Positions 41,865-51,575 of a DNA stretch of 62,559 nucleotides are shown in pieces (position 1 is the first letter of the stretch; every line of letters begins with the position of its first letter). Below the pieces are notes generated by a model. That model did not search any database and had not been told where the DNA came from. It worked only from the letters and a program-made list of their open reading frames with translations. The stretch is from Pseudomonadota bacterium. GTDB taxonomy: Bacteria; Pseudomonadota; Alphaproteobacteria; Caulobacterales; Caulobacteraceae. The DNA lies in assembly GCA_023456105.1 (NCBI GenBank), contig JAEYAO010000041.1, positions 1-62,559 of the forward strand, in the 5' to 3' direction. The position numbers and the translations under genes were made by a program.

Positions 41865-42527
41865 TCAGTTCGGCATCCGCGCCGTGATCGCCACCAGGCC
41901 GTCTTCCACCGCCAGGTCCAGCGTTCCGCCTGCATCCCGCACCGTCAGCCACAGCCAGTAGGGCTGGATCCACTGACCGGCGAGGCCGTCCGTCAGCCGC
42001 TGGCCGTTCAGGCCGGTGACCACCTCGGGCTTCAACCGGGCGCGGGCGCCTTGTGCGCGGCCCTCGAGGACCACCGTGTCCCCGTCGCGCCGGCTGGTGA
42101 TCACAGCCTCGCCGCCCATCGGCAGGGCCAGGGCCGTCAGATAGGCGAGGTTGGTCAGGGCGCGCGCCTGGGGCTTGGAGAAGTCGCCGCCGTCGATCCG
42201 CCAGTCCAGCACGGCGCGGCCGCCCTCGGTCATGCCGGACACCAGGCCCAGCAGTTCGCCGGCGGTGAACCGCTCGCTGGTGGTCGCGGCGCCAAACGCC
42301 ACCCGGGCGAAATGGACCAGCGCGACCAGCTTCCTGGCGCTCTGCTCGATCAGGCCCAGCGCGTCGTCGCGCATGTCCTGCGCCGCCGGATCGTTCATCA
42401 GATCCAGACCCGAGCTGATCGCGCCGGCCGGGCTGATGAAGTCGTGGCACAGCTTGGCCGCGACATAGGCGGCCAGTTCCTGACCATCCACGGGGAGATC
42501 GAGCGGGGCGGGATCGGACAGGGTCAT
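41865..42527 (-). CDS. chpT: Histidine phosphotransferase ChpT
   Basis: A 220-aa dimeric phosphotransferase that passes phosphate from CckA to CtrA and CpdR. The phosphorylated His is His28 in KLCHDFISPAGAISSGLDLM, the ChpT signature, followed by the dimerisation helix and a degenerate HATPase-like domain that does not bind ATP (no N or G boxes seen). The next genes downstream are the CheY/CheR pair, as in Caulobacter. Together with cckA 12 kb away, two of the three phosphorelay members are in this window. Confidence 0.95.
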   Translation of the reverse strand: MTLSDPAPLDLPVDGQELAAYVAAKLCHDFISPAGAISSGLDLMNDPAAQDMRDDALGLIEQSARKLVALVHFARVAFGAATTSERFTAGELLGLVSGMTEGGRAVLDWRIDGGDFSKPQARALTNLAYLTALALPMGGEAVITSRRDGDTVVLEGRAQGARARLKPEVVTGLNGQRLTDGLAGQWIQPYWLWLTVRDAGGTLDLAVEDGLVAITARMPN

Positions 42528-42616
42528 GCGCGGCCTTGGGTCGAGTCGGGGACGGCCGGGACCCTGCCCCGATTTGAGGGTTCTTGGAACCGCCGGCTTG
42601 GTGCTATCGACAGCCG

Positions 42617-43426
42617 ATGACGGACGCCGTGCACGATCGACTGGCTCGCAATCTCGCCTCGGGCGCGCTGACGCTGGCGCTGGCGGATATCGCCGAAGAG
42701 GCGGGGCGGGTGATCCTGCCCTTCTGGCGCAGCGATGTGGCGGTGCGGACCAAGGCCGATCAGAGCCCGGTGACCCTGGCGGACCAGAAGGCCGAGGCGC
42801 TGATCCTGCAGTTGCTGGAAGCTCTTTATCCCGGTGTGCAGGCCGTGGCCGAGGAGCAGTCGGAAGCGCAAGGAAAGCCTGATGCGGCGGCCGACTGGTT
42901 CTGGCTGATCGATCCCCTGGATGGCACGCGCGGGTTCGTGAAGGGCGGCGAGGCGTTCACCGTCAACATCGCCTTGGTGCATCAGGGGGCGGTGGTGGCG
43001 GGCGTGGTGTCGGCGCCGGCGACCGGCCTGACCTGGCGCAGCGACGCCGGACCCTGCCGCGAGGGCAAGGGCGCCTCCCGCCGCCGCTTCGGCGAAGCGT
43101 GGCAGCCGATCCGGGTGCGCGATCGACCGCGCGAAGGCTTGGCGCTGCTGAGCCACAGCGTGTCGGACGCCGAGGCCGAGCGCCTGGCGGCGCGTCACGG
43201 CTGCACCCGCTGGCAGGGCACGGACTCTTCGCTGAAGTTCTGCCTGATCGCCGAAGGGCGGTTCGACGCCTATCCCCGCTCGGGCCCCATCTCGGAATGG
43301 GACACGGCGGCCGGGCAGGCGGTGCTGGAGGCGGCGGGCGGTCGGGTGCTGGCCGAGGACGGCAAGCCGCTGGCCTACGGCAAGCCCGGGTTCGTGAACG
43401 GCCCGTTTGTCGCCATCGGCGGCTGA
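42617..43426 (+). CDS. cysQ: 3'(2'),5'-bisphosphate nucleotidase CysQ
   Basis: A 269-aa inositol-monophosphatase-superfamily enzyme. The metal sites are EEQSE (around residue 85), DPLDGTRGFVKGG and the C-terminal ISEWDTAAGQAVLEAAGGRV. The FVKGG after the DPLDGT motif is typical of CysQ, which removes PAP during sulfate assimilation. HisN-type histidinol phosphatase is a less likely alternative. Its 3' end overlaps the convergent gene at 43375 by 52 bp. Confidence 0.9.
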   Translation: MTDAVHDRLARNLASGALTLALADIAEEAGRVILPFWRSDVAVRTKADQSPVTLADQKAEALILQLLEALYPGVQAVAEEQSEAQGKPDAAADWFWLIDPLDGTRGFVKGGEAFTVNIALVHQGAVVAGVVSAPATGLTWRSDAGPCREGKGASRRRFGEAWQPIRVRDRPREGLALLSHSVSDAEAERLAARHGCTRWQGTDSSLKFCLIAEGRFDAYPRSGPISEWDTAAGQAVLEAAGGRVLAEDGKPLAYGKPGFVNGPFVAIGG

Positions 43427-44688
43427 GCCAGCAGGCGCTCGGCGCGCTCGGCCAGCACCAGCGCGCCCTCTTCGCGCGCGGTGGCGGCCGCCTCCGTCAG
43501 GATCAGGCCCAGTTCGGGCGGCGCCTCGACGCGGCTTCCGGCGAAGGGGGAGCGTGTCAAGGCGGCGCGTGCCATCGCGGTTCGCGCCAGTGCGACATGC
43601 GCCATGCCGATCTGATCGGCGGCCCAGGCCAGGGGCTCTGACGCCGCCGCCTTGACCAGGCGGGCGCGAATGCGCGTCTCGATCGCGTCCAGACCCGTCA
43701 TGTCGCCCAGCGTCGCCACCAGGGCCGTCTCGCGCGCGATGCGGCGTTCGCGCGCCAAGGCGCCCAGGATCAGCCCTTGTCCCTGAGAAAGGGTTTCGCA
43801 CTGGGTCAGGGTCAGCAGGGGCGCCGCCTCGTCCTCGGACCTGACGAGTTGGATGGCGATCCAGTCCAGCGGGCTGTGATCCGGGGTGAACTGGTCAGCG
43901 GCCGCCTCGAACATCGCCCGGCCCTGTCCGGCCGCGTCCGCATCGCCCGCCAGCGTCGCCAGGACCGACAGGCCGGTTCCGCACAGGGCCAGGGCGCGCG
44001 CGCGCGTCAGCGGCCGGTAGTCGGGCGAGGCGCTGTCGATCAGCTCCGCCAGTTCGCGCCCCGCCTGATCCAGCAGGGATGGGTCCCGGCGCATCACGCC
44101 GATCTCCAGCGCCAGGCCCGCCCGCTCCATCCGCAGGTCGTCGCCCTGGATTCGGTCCTTGCCGGCAAGCCCATGAAGCGCCGCGTCCATCCCGGCCGCC
44201 GCCTCGCGCAGGCGTCCGTCGTCGCCCGACAGGCGCGCCAAGCGGGCCTCGATGCGGGCGGTGAGCGCAGCGGCGGCGGCTTGCGCGCGCCGAACGGGCG
44301 GCAGCGCGGCCATGTCCCGGCCCGCCTGCTCCAACCCCTCGACCCCGCCGCACAGGTCGAACCGGATCATCGCGACATGTGCGGTCTCGATGGCGGCGAG
44401 CGCCGTCTGTTCCGGACACGACGCCTGCCGGGCCGCGTCCCGGGCCGCGTCCCGGGCGCGCGCCAGGCTGTCGGCGGCCCCAGTGCGCCGGGCGTGCTCG
44501 CGCCACAGGGCGGCGGCGCGCAGAAAGGTCGGGAAGGGCCGGGGGCAAGAGACGCGGCCCGCGTCCGTCGACTGCTGCCGCGCCTCGATGCGCAGGAGAT
44601 CGGCGCCGATCAGCTCGACCCAGCCGAGATCGTCATCCTGACGCGCCTGGGCGAACAGCTTGCGCAGATCCTTGCCGAACTCGAACAT
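43375..44688 (-). CDS. Large helical hypothetical protein, 437 aa
   Basis: A 437-aa Ala/Arg/Leu-rich all-helical protein without signal or membrane segment. The N-terminus MFEFGKDLRKLFAQARQDDD and a repeated pattern of about 40-residue helical pairs (for example AALWREHARRTGAADSLARARDAARDAARQ) suggest a TPR-like or alpha-solenoid fold. I do not recognise the family. The start at 44688 gives the most regular N-terminus. The 52-bp antisense overlap with cysQ is unusual and both stops look genuine. Confidence 0.75.
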   Translation of the reverse strand: MFEFGKDLRKLFAQARQDDDLGWVELIGADLLRIEARQQSTDAGRVSCPRPFPTFLRAAALWREHARRTGAADSLARARDAARDAARQASCPEQTALAAIETAHVAMIRFDLCGGVEGLEQAGRDMAALPPVRRAQAAAAALTARIEARLARLSGDDGRLREAAAGMDAALHGLAGKDRIQGDDLRMERAGLALEIGVMRRDPSLLDQAGRELAELIDSASPDYRPLTRARALALCGTGLSVLATLAGDADAAGQGRAMFEAAADQFTPDHSPLDWIAIQLVRSEDEAAPLLTLTQCETLSQGQGLILGALARERRIARETALVATLGDMTGLDAIETRIRARLVKAAASEPLAWAADQIGMAHVALARTAMARAALTRSPFAGSRVEAPPELGLILTEAAATAREEGALVLAERAERLLAQPPMATNGPFTNPGLP

Positions 44689-44793
44689 ACCGCCTCGCCT
44701 GTGCCGGAAGGAGACCGTTGCGGCCACTCGTCCGCGTTGGCAGCAAACGCCCGGCCGCGCGACCGGTTCGGCTTGAGCATAAGGCGAAGCGCT

Positions 44794-45141
44794 TCAGCCC
44801 AGGTTCGGCGTCCTTTGCAGGCACTGGCGCAGGGCCGCGCGGCCCGCCGCCCCTTCGGCGCTGAGGCGACGCACGGCTGCGATCCGGGCGCGCGTCTGGT
44901 CGCCCTCGGCCGCCTGCGCCGACTTGCCCGCCGCCGTCGCCGCCTGCATCGCCGCCAGCGACCAGTACAGCGCCGCGTCATACAGCCGCTTGCCCTCGAC
45001 GCTTTCGCCGCCTTCCAGCTCCGACGCCGCCTGCGTCAGCCCCGCGCACTGCACCGCCTCCGCATAGGAGACGAGTTCGTTCTCCTGCGCGGGTTCGGCG
45101 CCGACCAGGCCGGCGAGGATCAGAACGCCAAGGGCGATCAT
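44794..45141 (-). CDS. Small secreted or periplasmic hypothetical protein
   Basis: A 115-aa protein with a short N-terminal signal (MIALGVLILAGLVGAEPA). The mature part has two Cys (QCAG and RQCLQ) that could form a disulfide in the periplasm. The rest is helical and Ala-rich (ALYWSLAAMQAATAAGKSAQA). No family is recognised. Confidence 0.65.
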   Translation of the reverse strand: MIALGVLILAGLVGAEPAQENELVSYAEAVQCAGLTQAASELEGGESVEGKRLYDAALYWSLAAMQAATAAGKSAQAAEGDQTRARIAAVRRLSAEGAAGRAALRQCLQRTPNLG

Positions 45142-45219
45142 AAGGAGCTCCAGCAGGCGACGAGCGCCACCACATGCATCAGATCACGCGACCCGCGCGG
45201 TGAAAAGATGGCGCGGCGA

Positions 45220-46866
45220 TCAGCCCCGCTCCTTTGTCCGGGTGAAGGCGATCTTCGGGAAGCGTTCGCCGACATAGCCCGTCTCCCACGACGACTTGGC
45301 CAGGAACACGGGCGCCTGGTCGATGTCGCGCGCCATCTGGGGGCGGTACTTGCCGGTGAAGTCGTCGACGTCGGCGGGTTCTCCGCCGATCCAGCGCGCT
45401 TCGGCGTAGGGGGAAGGCTCGAACACCACGTCCAGCCCGTACTCCTCGCCCAGGCGGTCGGCCATGACCTCGAACTGCAGCTGGCCCACCGCGCCGACGA
45501 TGAAGTCAGAGCCGAGCTCGGGCCGGAACAGCTGGGTCACGCCTTCCTCGGCCAGGCCCTCCAGCGCCTTCTTCAGGTGCTTGGCCTTGAGCGGATCCTT
45601 GACCCGCACGCGCTGCAGGATCTCGGGCGCGAAGTTGGGCAGGCCGGCGAAGCGGATCAGGCCGGTTTCCGACAGGCTGTCTCCCACCCGCAGCACGCCG
45701 TGGTTGGGAATGCCGATCACGTCGCCGGCGAAGGCGTCCTCGGCCAGTTCGCGATCGGAGGCGAAGAACATAATGGGCGCGTTGACGCTCAGCTGCTTGC
45801 CGGTGTTCTGCACCTTCAGCTTCATGCCGCGCTTGAAGCTGCCCGACGCCATGCGGAACATGGCGATGCGGTCGCGGTGGTTGGGGTCCATGTTGGCCTG
45901 GACCTTGAACACGAAGCCCGACACCTCGGCCGAGCCGGGCTCGACCATAAGCTCGACGGGGGCGGGGGCGTTGCGGGTTTCGGGCGGGGCTTCCTTGCGG
46001 GCGGCCAGCGTCTTGGGCGGCGGCGCCCAGTCGCCGATCGCCTTCAGCAGCTCGTCGATGCCGAAGTGGCGCAAGGCCGAGCCCCACAGCACCGGCGTCA
46101 TGTGCCCCTCGAGGAAAGCCTGGCGGTCGAAGGTCGGATAGCCGGCCTCCACCAACTCCTGCGCCTCCAACAGCGTCTCGTGCTCGCCCTCCTCGAAGAA
46201 CCGGGCGGCGTCGGCCAGGGGCAGGGCCTCGGGGTGGGGCGTGTCTTCGGCGGCGCCCGCCGCCTTGCGGGCGTAGGGCTGGAAGCGGCCGGTGCCCATC
46301 TCCACCATGCCGCGCAGGCGGTTCCCGCTCTCAGCGGGCCACCAGATGGGCGCGGGGTCCAGCTGAAGCCGCGAGGCGATCTCGTCCAGCAGGGCCATCG
46401 GGTCCTGGGCCTCGCGGTCCAGCTTGTTGATGAAGGTGATGATCGGGATGTCGCGCAGGCGGCAGACCTCGAACAGCTTCAGCGTCTGCGGCTCGATGCC
46501 CTTGGCGGCGTCCAGTACCATGATGGCGCAGTCGGCGGCCGTCAGGGTGCGGTAGGTGTCTTCGGAAAAGTCCTCGTGCCCGGGGGTGTCCAGCAGGTTG
46601 AACATCAGATCCCCATGCTTGGAGTTTCTGTGCTCGAACGTCATCACCGACGCCGAGACCGAGATGCCGCGCTCCTTTTCGATCTTCATCCAGTCCGACT
46701 GGGTGCGCCGGTTCTCGCCCCGCGCCCGAACCGCCCCCGCCGCCCGGATCGCGCCGCCGGCCAGCAGGATGTGCTCGGTCAGGGTGGTCTTGCCGGCGTC
46801 CGGGTGCGCGATGATGGCGAAGGTGCGGCGACGCGCCGCCTCTTCCGAGAGGGTCATTTTCGACAT
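45220..46866 (-). CDS. prfC: Peptide chain release factor 3
   Basis: A 548-aa GTPase that recycles RF1/RF2. Motifs: G1 AHPDAGKTT, G3 DTPGHEDF, G4 NKLD and the EF-G-like domain 2/3 signatures. The text VFVGAVGQLQFEV-like pattern is seen in IVGAVGQLQFEVMADRL. Start ATG 46866 (MSKMTLSEE) is plausible; ATG 46857 is also in frame. It stands alone with normal length. Confidence 0.95.
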   Translation of the reverse strand: MSKMTLSEEAARRRTFAIIAHPDAGKTTLTEHILLAGGAIRAAGAVRARGENRRTQSDWMKIEKERGISVSASVMTFEHRNSKHGDLMFNLLDTPGHEDFSEDTYRTLTAADCAIMVLDAAKGIEPQTLKLFEVCRLRDIPIITFINKLDREAQDPMALLDEIASRLQLDPAPIWWPAESGNRLRGMVEMGTGRFQPYARKAAGAAEDTPHPEALPLADAARFFEEGEHETLLEAQELVEAGYPTFDRQAFLEGHMTPVLWGSALRHFGIDELLKAIGDWAPPPKTLAARKEAPPETRNAPAPVELMVEPGSAEVSGFVFKVQANMDPNHRDRIAMFRMASGSFKRGMKLKVQNTGKQLSVNAPIMFFASDRELAEDAFAGDVIGIPNHGVLRVGDSLSETGLIRFAGLPNFAPEILQRVRVKDPLKAKHLKKALEGLAEEGVTQLFRPELGSDFIVGAVGQLQFEVMADRLGEEYGLDVVFEPSPYAEARWIGGEPADVDDFTGKYRPQMARDIDQAPVFLAKSSWETGYVGERFPKIAFTRTKERG

Positions 46867-46915
46867 GGGGCGGGCGGATAGACCGTCGCTCGGCGTCTGT
46901 CGATGCCGGGCAGGC

Positions 46916-48535
46916 TCAGGACGCCGGCAAAGAGGCTTCCGCTGCAGACGCGGCGTCGCTGCGAACGTCCGCTGCCGGCGTCTGAACCATGGCCTGAGCT
47001 CTCGCCAGCTGTGTCTTCGCCTGTTCGTTGCTTGAGCCGCCATGCGGGCTGTTGACGACCGGCGTCAGCATGATGACGGCCTCGGCCGGACGTTGGTGGG
47101 CCAAATAGGCCTCCGCAGCGCGCATACGGGCGTCGAAGGATTGGGGTGCAAGCGCAGCAGCCACTTCAAGGGTCGCCAGATCGTTGGCGGTGGGGTAGCC
47201 GGCCGCTCCTCTGCGAGTGTCGTCAAGGGCGATGTAGGTTCGAAAATCGAGAGGATCCTTTTCCAGGCCGCGCGACAGATAGCTGCGCGCCTGTCGCATC
47301 AAATCCGCTCGACCTTCATCCGAGTTTCGGCCCTGCGCCATGGCGGCGTATGCGCCCACGCGAAGCGTGGAGCTTGCGGCGTCATCCTTTTCGATCCAAG
47401 GCGTCAAGTGCTCCAGCGCCTTGTCCGGCGAGCCAGCCAGAATGTGCGCGCGGGCGGCCACCAATGCAGCCTTTTCGCTGTTCGGGAAGCGCGAGGCGGT
47501 CTCAAGCGCCTGAGCGATCAAGAGACGGCGCTGTTCTTGGCTCTCCGCTCGCGCCTCGGCGATCTCGGCCGCCGTCTCATCTTCGCCGGGCTGCTCCTCT
47601 TCGTCATTGTCGGCGCCATTGTTGAGGCTGTACCGATCCAGCCGCAGGTCAAGCCAGACGAGCTGGGCGTTCGCAGCGTCCAGGCGTGTGATCTCAACGT
47701 CGGCGGCGGGCAGATCGACCTGCGGCGTCAGCACGGTGATGCCGCGCAGAAGATATCTGCGCAGCTCGTCAGCCAGCCGCTCCGGCGTGCGGCCGAGTTC
47801 CGGCTCGACGGCAGCCACCGGATCGGCGCCGCGGGACACAGCCGCGAGGTAGCGGCCGAGTGATTTCGCACGTTCGGGATCGCTGAGCATGTAGTGGGTC
47901 AACGCCCAGGATTGCGCATAGTAGTCGTGCCCTGGATAGCGGCCGGACTTCAGGACGCGCCAGCCGATCACGTCACGCAGCGGCGCCATGGCGTTGCCGC
48001 GAGTAAGCGAGTTCATTCGCCCCGGGCTGAACAAACCAACGCGCACGGTGTCGCCTTCAACGTCCGAGTGCGCATAGTATTCCGCGAAGCCTTCAACGAA
48101 CCACGCTGGGTAAGCCGCAGAGGCCATCTGGAACATGAAATGGTGGCCGTACTCGTGAAAAAGCACGGCGTCACCCATGCCGCTTTCGCGGTTCACCACG
48201 GCATGGATGCGCCCTGAGTTCGGAGAATAGTATCCGCCCACACTGGCCTCGATGCCCGGGTATGCCCGGAGCATGTCGGCGCGACCTTGGGCGAGGAATA
48301 TCTCCAGCTTGGGCAGATGGTGCTCTGTTCGGATAGGATAATAGGCGCGCAGCAGGGAGTCGAAGCGTTCGACCTTGCGCGCGTAGTCGCGCATCCCTCG
48401 CTCGGAGCTGTCGCCGTAGATGACGAAGTGCTCTGTCTCGGCCCGCAGCCACTCCGCCCGCACCGCTTGGGCGGACAAGGCCAGGCCCGCAGCCGCCGAA
48501 ATCATAACGCGCCGCCAGAACTTGCCTGTCATCAT
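46916..48535 (-). CDS. HEYGHH metallopeptidase-like protein with TPR region
   Basis: A 539-aa exported protein. A signal peptide (MISAAAGLALSAQAVRA) precedes a DUF1570-like peptidase domain: VLFHEYGHHFMFQ with the zinc HExxH, then WFVEGFAEYYA as the Glu-containing third-ligand segment. The C-terminal half (about 330-520) is a TPR-type solenoid (AYAAMAQGRNSDEG, AYLAHQRPAEAVIML). A strong ribosome-binding site (GGGGAG) precedes the ATG pair at 48535. The substrate is unknown. It may process proteins at the cell surface. Confidence 0.8.
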   Translation of the reverse strand: MMTGKFWRRVMISAAAGLALSAQAVRAEWLRAETEHFVIYGDSSERGMRDYARKVERFDSLLRAYYPIRTEHHLPKLEIFLAQGRADMLRAYPGIEASVGGYYSPNSGRIHAVVNRESGMGDAVLFHEYGHHFMFQMASAAYPAWFVEGFAEYYAHSDVEGDTVRVGLFSPGRMNSLTRGNAMAPLRDVIGWRVLKSGRYPGHDYYAQSWALTHYMLSDPERAKSLGRYLAAVSRGADPVAAVEPELGRTPERLADELRRYLLRGITVLTPQVDLPAADVEITRLDAANAQLVWLDLRLDRYSLNNGADNDEEEQPGEDETAAEIAEARAESQEQRRLLIAQALETASRFPNSEKAALVAARAHILAGSPDKALEHLTPWIEKDDAASSTLRVGAYAAMAQGRNSDEGRADLMRQARSYLSRGLEKDPLDFRTYIALDDTRRGAAGYPTANDLATLEVAAALAPQSFDARMRAAEAYLAHQRPAEAVIMLTPVVNSPHGGSSNEQAKTQLARAQAMVQTPAADVRSDAASAAEASLPAS

Positions 48536-48709
48536 CGTCTCCCCCCGAAGTTGCATCGCAACCCTGCACAGATCGCGAGCGGCTTCAAGCAAGCCGCAGG
48601 CATTCCTCTGTAGTCAACGGCCAAAAATGGGGTCATGCTTCTTTTAGCGAGACGGACCGGCCACGTAGCCGGACGCCGCGAGGAAACGTAGAACGAAGGA
48701 AGACAGATC

Positions 48710-48853
48710 ATGGCTGTGATCCATCCCGAAGACCGCCTTCACCCCTCCGAGACGCGCGGGCGTCTGCATCCGGCCGTGGGGCTGGGCGTCGGTTTCGGCG
48801 CCATCGTGGCGGTGGCCACGGCGGTGCATGTGCTGTTCGGCGTCTTGCTGTAG
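48710..48853 (+). CDS. Small single-helix membrane protein, 47 aa
   Basis: A 47-aa protein starting MAVIHPEDRLHPSETRGRLH, followed by a single membrane helix (VGLGVGFGAIVAVATAVHVL). GAAGGAAGA precedes the ATG. It is too short for standard thresholds but the ribosome-binding site and helix make it likely real. Function unknown. Confidence 0.6.
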   Translation: MAVIHPEDRLHPSETRGRLHPAVGLGVGFGAIVAVATAVHVLFGVLL

Positions 48854-48855
48854 GC

Positions 48856-49236
48856 TCAGGCCGCCAAGCGGTTCCAGACGGCCCGGTCGGCTTCAACGAG
48901 GTCGAGGCGGCCGGCGTCGGCCTGGCTGTGCAGTTGGCGGATCACGCCGTCGGGAAGGGCGCAGAAGCGCGGCTCGACCAGATCGGGCTGGCAGTTCGCG
49001 GTGGGCGCGGCGAACAGGGCGGCGTTGACCTCCGGGCCCCGGTCGTGGATCAGCCAGGCCAGCCGACGCGCGCGCTGCGGGTCGTTGCGGTGCAGCAGCG
49101 GGTCCTCGGCGAACAGTTCGCAGCCCAACTCCAGCACATAGTCGAAGCCCAGCCGCTCGAAACGGCGCGCATCGCCGGGCGTGACCGGGCAGGCCTCGTC
49201 CAGGTCGAAGACGACATCGTTCAGAAGAAACAGCAT
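48856..49236 (-). CDS. Conserved hypothetical protein, 126 aa
   Basis: A 126-aa cytosolic protein: MLFLLNDVVFDLDEACPVTP, GFDYVLELGCELFAEDPLLHR, AWLIHDRGPEVNAALFAAP, ALPDGVIRQLHSQ. No recognised domain. The gene starts just downstream of the malate-synthase promoter region, on the opposite strand to glcB. Conserved-looking aromatic and acidic positions suggest a real protein. Confidence 0.65.
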   Translation of the reverse strand: MLFLLNDVVFDLDEACPVTPGDARRFERLGFDYVLELGCELFAEDPLLHRNDPQRARRLAWLIHDRGPEVNAALFAAPTANCQPDLVEPRFCALPDGVIRQLHSQADAGRLDLVEADRAVWNRLAA

Positions 49237-49436
49237 GGGCGGCTTTCTGCCTCGGAGCTTGGGACGCGATCTCGTCCGAAGCACCAACCTAGCCGCGCGC
49301 GCTTGCGGTCCCGTTCACGGACGCGGTTAAGGCTTGGTGACCGGAAAAGGCGCGCAAAGCTGACCCTGCGGACCCTTGCGGGCGGGCGCTGTCGGTGAGT
49401 AGATCACGCATTGTTACACGCTGATCGGAACGCCGC

Positions 49437-51575
49437 ATGACGCGCTATCAGGACCGCCAGGGCCTTCAGGTCGCCGATGTGCTGATCCGGCTGATAGAGG
49501 ACGAGGTCCTGCCGGGGCTCGACATCCCGGCGGACATCTTCTGGGCGGGCGCAGCCGATGTCTTTGATCGTTTCGCGCCGGAGAACCGGGCGCTGCTGAA
49601 AACGCGTGATGCGCTTCAGGCGCGCATCGACGCCTGGCACGCAGGGCGGCGCGGACAGCCGCATGACGCCCAGGCGACCGAAAGCTTCCTGCGCGAGATC
49701 GGCTATCTGGTCCCAGAGCCCGCCCCCTTTCAGATCACGACGATCCGGGTGGACGAGGAGATTGCAAGGCGGGCCGGGCCGCAGCTGGTCGTGCCGGTGC
49801 TGAACGCCCGCTTCCTGCTGAACGCCGCCAACGCGCGCTGGGGCAGCCTGTATGACGCCCTGTACGGCACGGATGCTCTGGGCGATCCGCCGACCGGCGG
49901 CGGCTATGATCCCGTCCGGGGCGCGCGCGTGGTCGCGCGGGCAAAGGCGTTTTTGGACACCGCCGCGCCGCTGGCGGAGGGATCGCACGCCGACGTTGCC
50001 GCGTGGTCGGTCACGGATGGGGCGCTGGTGCCGGCGTTGCAGTCGCCGGAACAGTTCGTCGGCTTCAGCGGCGATCCGGCCTCGCCCTCGTCCATCGTGC
50101 TGAAGCACAACGGCCTGCATCTGGAGCTGGTGATCGACCGGACGCACCCGGTGGGCGCGGGCGATCCCGCAGGGCTGGCCGATGTGGTGCTGGAGGCGGC
50201 GCTGACCACCATCGTCGATCTGGAGGACTCGGTCGCGGCCGTTGACGCCGACGACAAGGTCGCCGCCTACCGCAACTGGCTGGGCCTGATGAAGGGCGAC
50301 CTGTCGGCGACCTTCGGCAAGGGCGGCGAGACCCTTACCCGGGCGCTGGAGCCGGACCGCCGCTGGACCGCGCCGGATGGGGGCGAGGTGACGCTGAAAG
50401 GGCGCAGCCTGCTGTTCGTGCGCAACGTCGGCCACCTGATGACCACGCCGGCGGTGCGGCTGGCCGACGGGTCGGAGGCGCCGGAGGGGGTTCTGGATGC
50501 GGTGGTCACCAGCCTGATCGCCCTGCACGACGTCAAGGGTCTCGGCGCCTTCGCCAACAGCGCCAGCGGCTCGATCTATATCGTCAAGCCCAAGATGCAC
50601 GGGCCTGAGGAGTGCGCCTTCACCGACCGGCTGTTCGACGCGGTCGAGGACCTGCTGCACCTGCCGCGCCATTCGATCAAGGTGGGCGTGATGGACGAGG
50701 AGCGGCGCACCTCGGCCAATCTGCCTGCCTGCATCCATGCGGTGAAAGACCGGATCGTCTTCATCAACACGGGCTTTCTGGATCGCACCGGAGACGAGAT
50801 CCACACGGCCATGCAGGCGGGGCCGGTGGTGCGAAAGGCGGACATGAAGGCGAGCGACTGGATCGCCGCCTACGAGACGCGCAACGTCTCGATCGGGCTG
50901 AGCTGCGGCCTGTCCGGTCGGGCGCAGATCGGCAAGGGCATGTGGGCGGCGCCCGACCGCATGGCCGAAATGCTGGAGCAGAAGGCGGCGCACCCGAAGA
51001 CGGGCGCCAACACCGCCTGGGTGCCGTCGCCGACCGCGGCGGTGCTGCACGCGCTGCACTATCATCAGACGGACGTGTTCGGCCTGAGGAAAGAGATCGC
51101 GGCGCGGCCGACGCCGGGGCTCGACCCGCTGCTGACGCCGCCGTTGGCGCAAGGCGTGAACTGGTCAGAGGACGAGATCACCGCCGAGCTGGACAACAAC
51201 GCCCAGGGGTTGCTCGGCTATGTGGTGCGCTGGATTCAGCAGGGGGTTGGCTGCTCCAAGGTGCCGGACATCCACGACGTGGGCCTGATGGAGGATCGCG
51301 CCACCCTGAGGATCAGCGCCCAGCACATGGCCAACTGGCTGCTGCACGGCGTCTGCACGGCGGATCAGGTCGAGGCGGCGCTTCGGCGGATGGCGGCCAA
51401 GGTGGATGCGCAGAATGCGGGCGATCCGCTGTATCGACCTATGGCGGACGATCCGGCCGGCAGCCTGGCGTTCCAAGCCGCCAGGGCGCTGGTGCTCGAG
51501 GGCGCGGCCCAGCCGAACGGATACACCGAGCCGCTGCTGCACGCCTATCGGCTGCGCGCCAAGGCGAGCGACTAG
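49437..51575 (+). CDS. glcB: Malate synthase G
   Basis: A 712-aa monomeric enzyme that condenses glyoxylate with acetyl-CoA to form malate in the glyoxylate shunt. Motifs: catalytic region TTIVDLEDSVAAVDADDK, MHGPEECAFTDRLF, MDEERRTSANL, and the catalytic Asp region NCSK-like GVGCSKVPDIHDVGLMEDRATLRIS. Length is typical of the G isoform. No isocitrate lyase is in the window. It overlaps mscS by 4 bp at the convergent ends. Confidence 0.96.
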   Translation: MTRYQDRQGLQVADVLIRLIEDEVLPGLDIPADIFWAGAADVFDRFAPENRALLKTRDALQARIDAWHAGRRGQPHDAQATESFLREIGYLVPEPAPFQITTIRVDEEIARRAGPQLVVPVLNARFLLNAANARWGSLYDALYGTDALGDPPTGGGYDPVRGARVVARAKAFLDTAAPLAEGSHADVAAWSVTDGALVPALQSPEQFVGFSGDPASPSSIVLKHNGLHLELVIDRTHPVGAGDPAGLADVVLEAALTTIVDLEDSVAAVDADDKVAAYRNWLGLMKGDLSATFGKGGETLTRALEPDRRWTAPDGGEVTLKGRSLLFVRNVGHLMTTPAVRLADGSEAPEGVLDAVVTSLIALHDVKGLGAFANSASGSIYIVKPKMHGPEECAFTDRLFDAVEDLLHLPRHSIKVGVMDEERRTSANLPACIHAVKDRIVFINTGFLDRTGDEIHTAMQAGPVVRKADMKASDWIAAYETRNVSIGLSCGLSGRAQIGKGMWAAPDRMAEMLEQKAAHPKTGANTAWVPSPTAAVLHALHYHQTDVFGLRKEIAARPTPGLDPLLTPPLAQGVNWSEDEITAELDNNAQGLLGYVVRWIQQGVGCSKVPDIHDVGLMEDRATLRISAQHMANWLLHGVCTADQVEAALRRMAAKVDAQNAGDPLYRPMADDPAGSLAFQAARALVLEGAAQPNGYTEPLLHAYRLRAKASD

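Noticed and set aside
43777..46881. 1034-codon plus-strand frame
   Set aside because: It runs antisense across the 437-aa gene, the secreted protein and prfC, all of which have better support. There is no domain in the antisense product.
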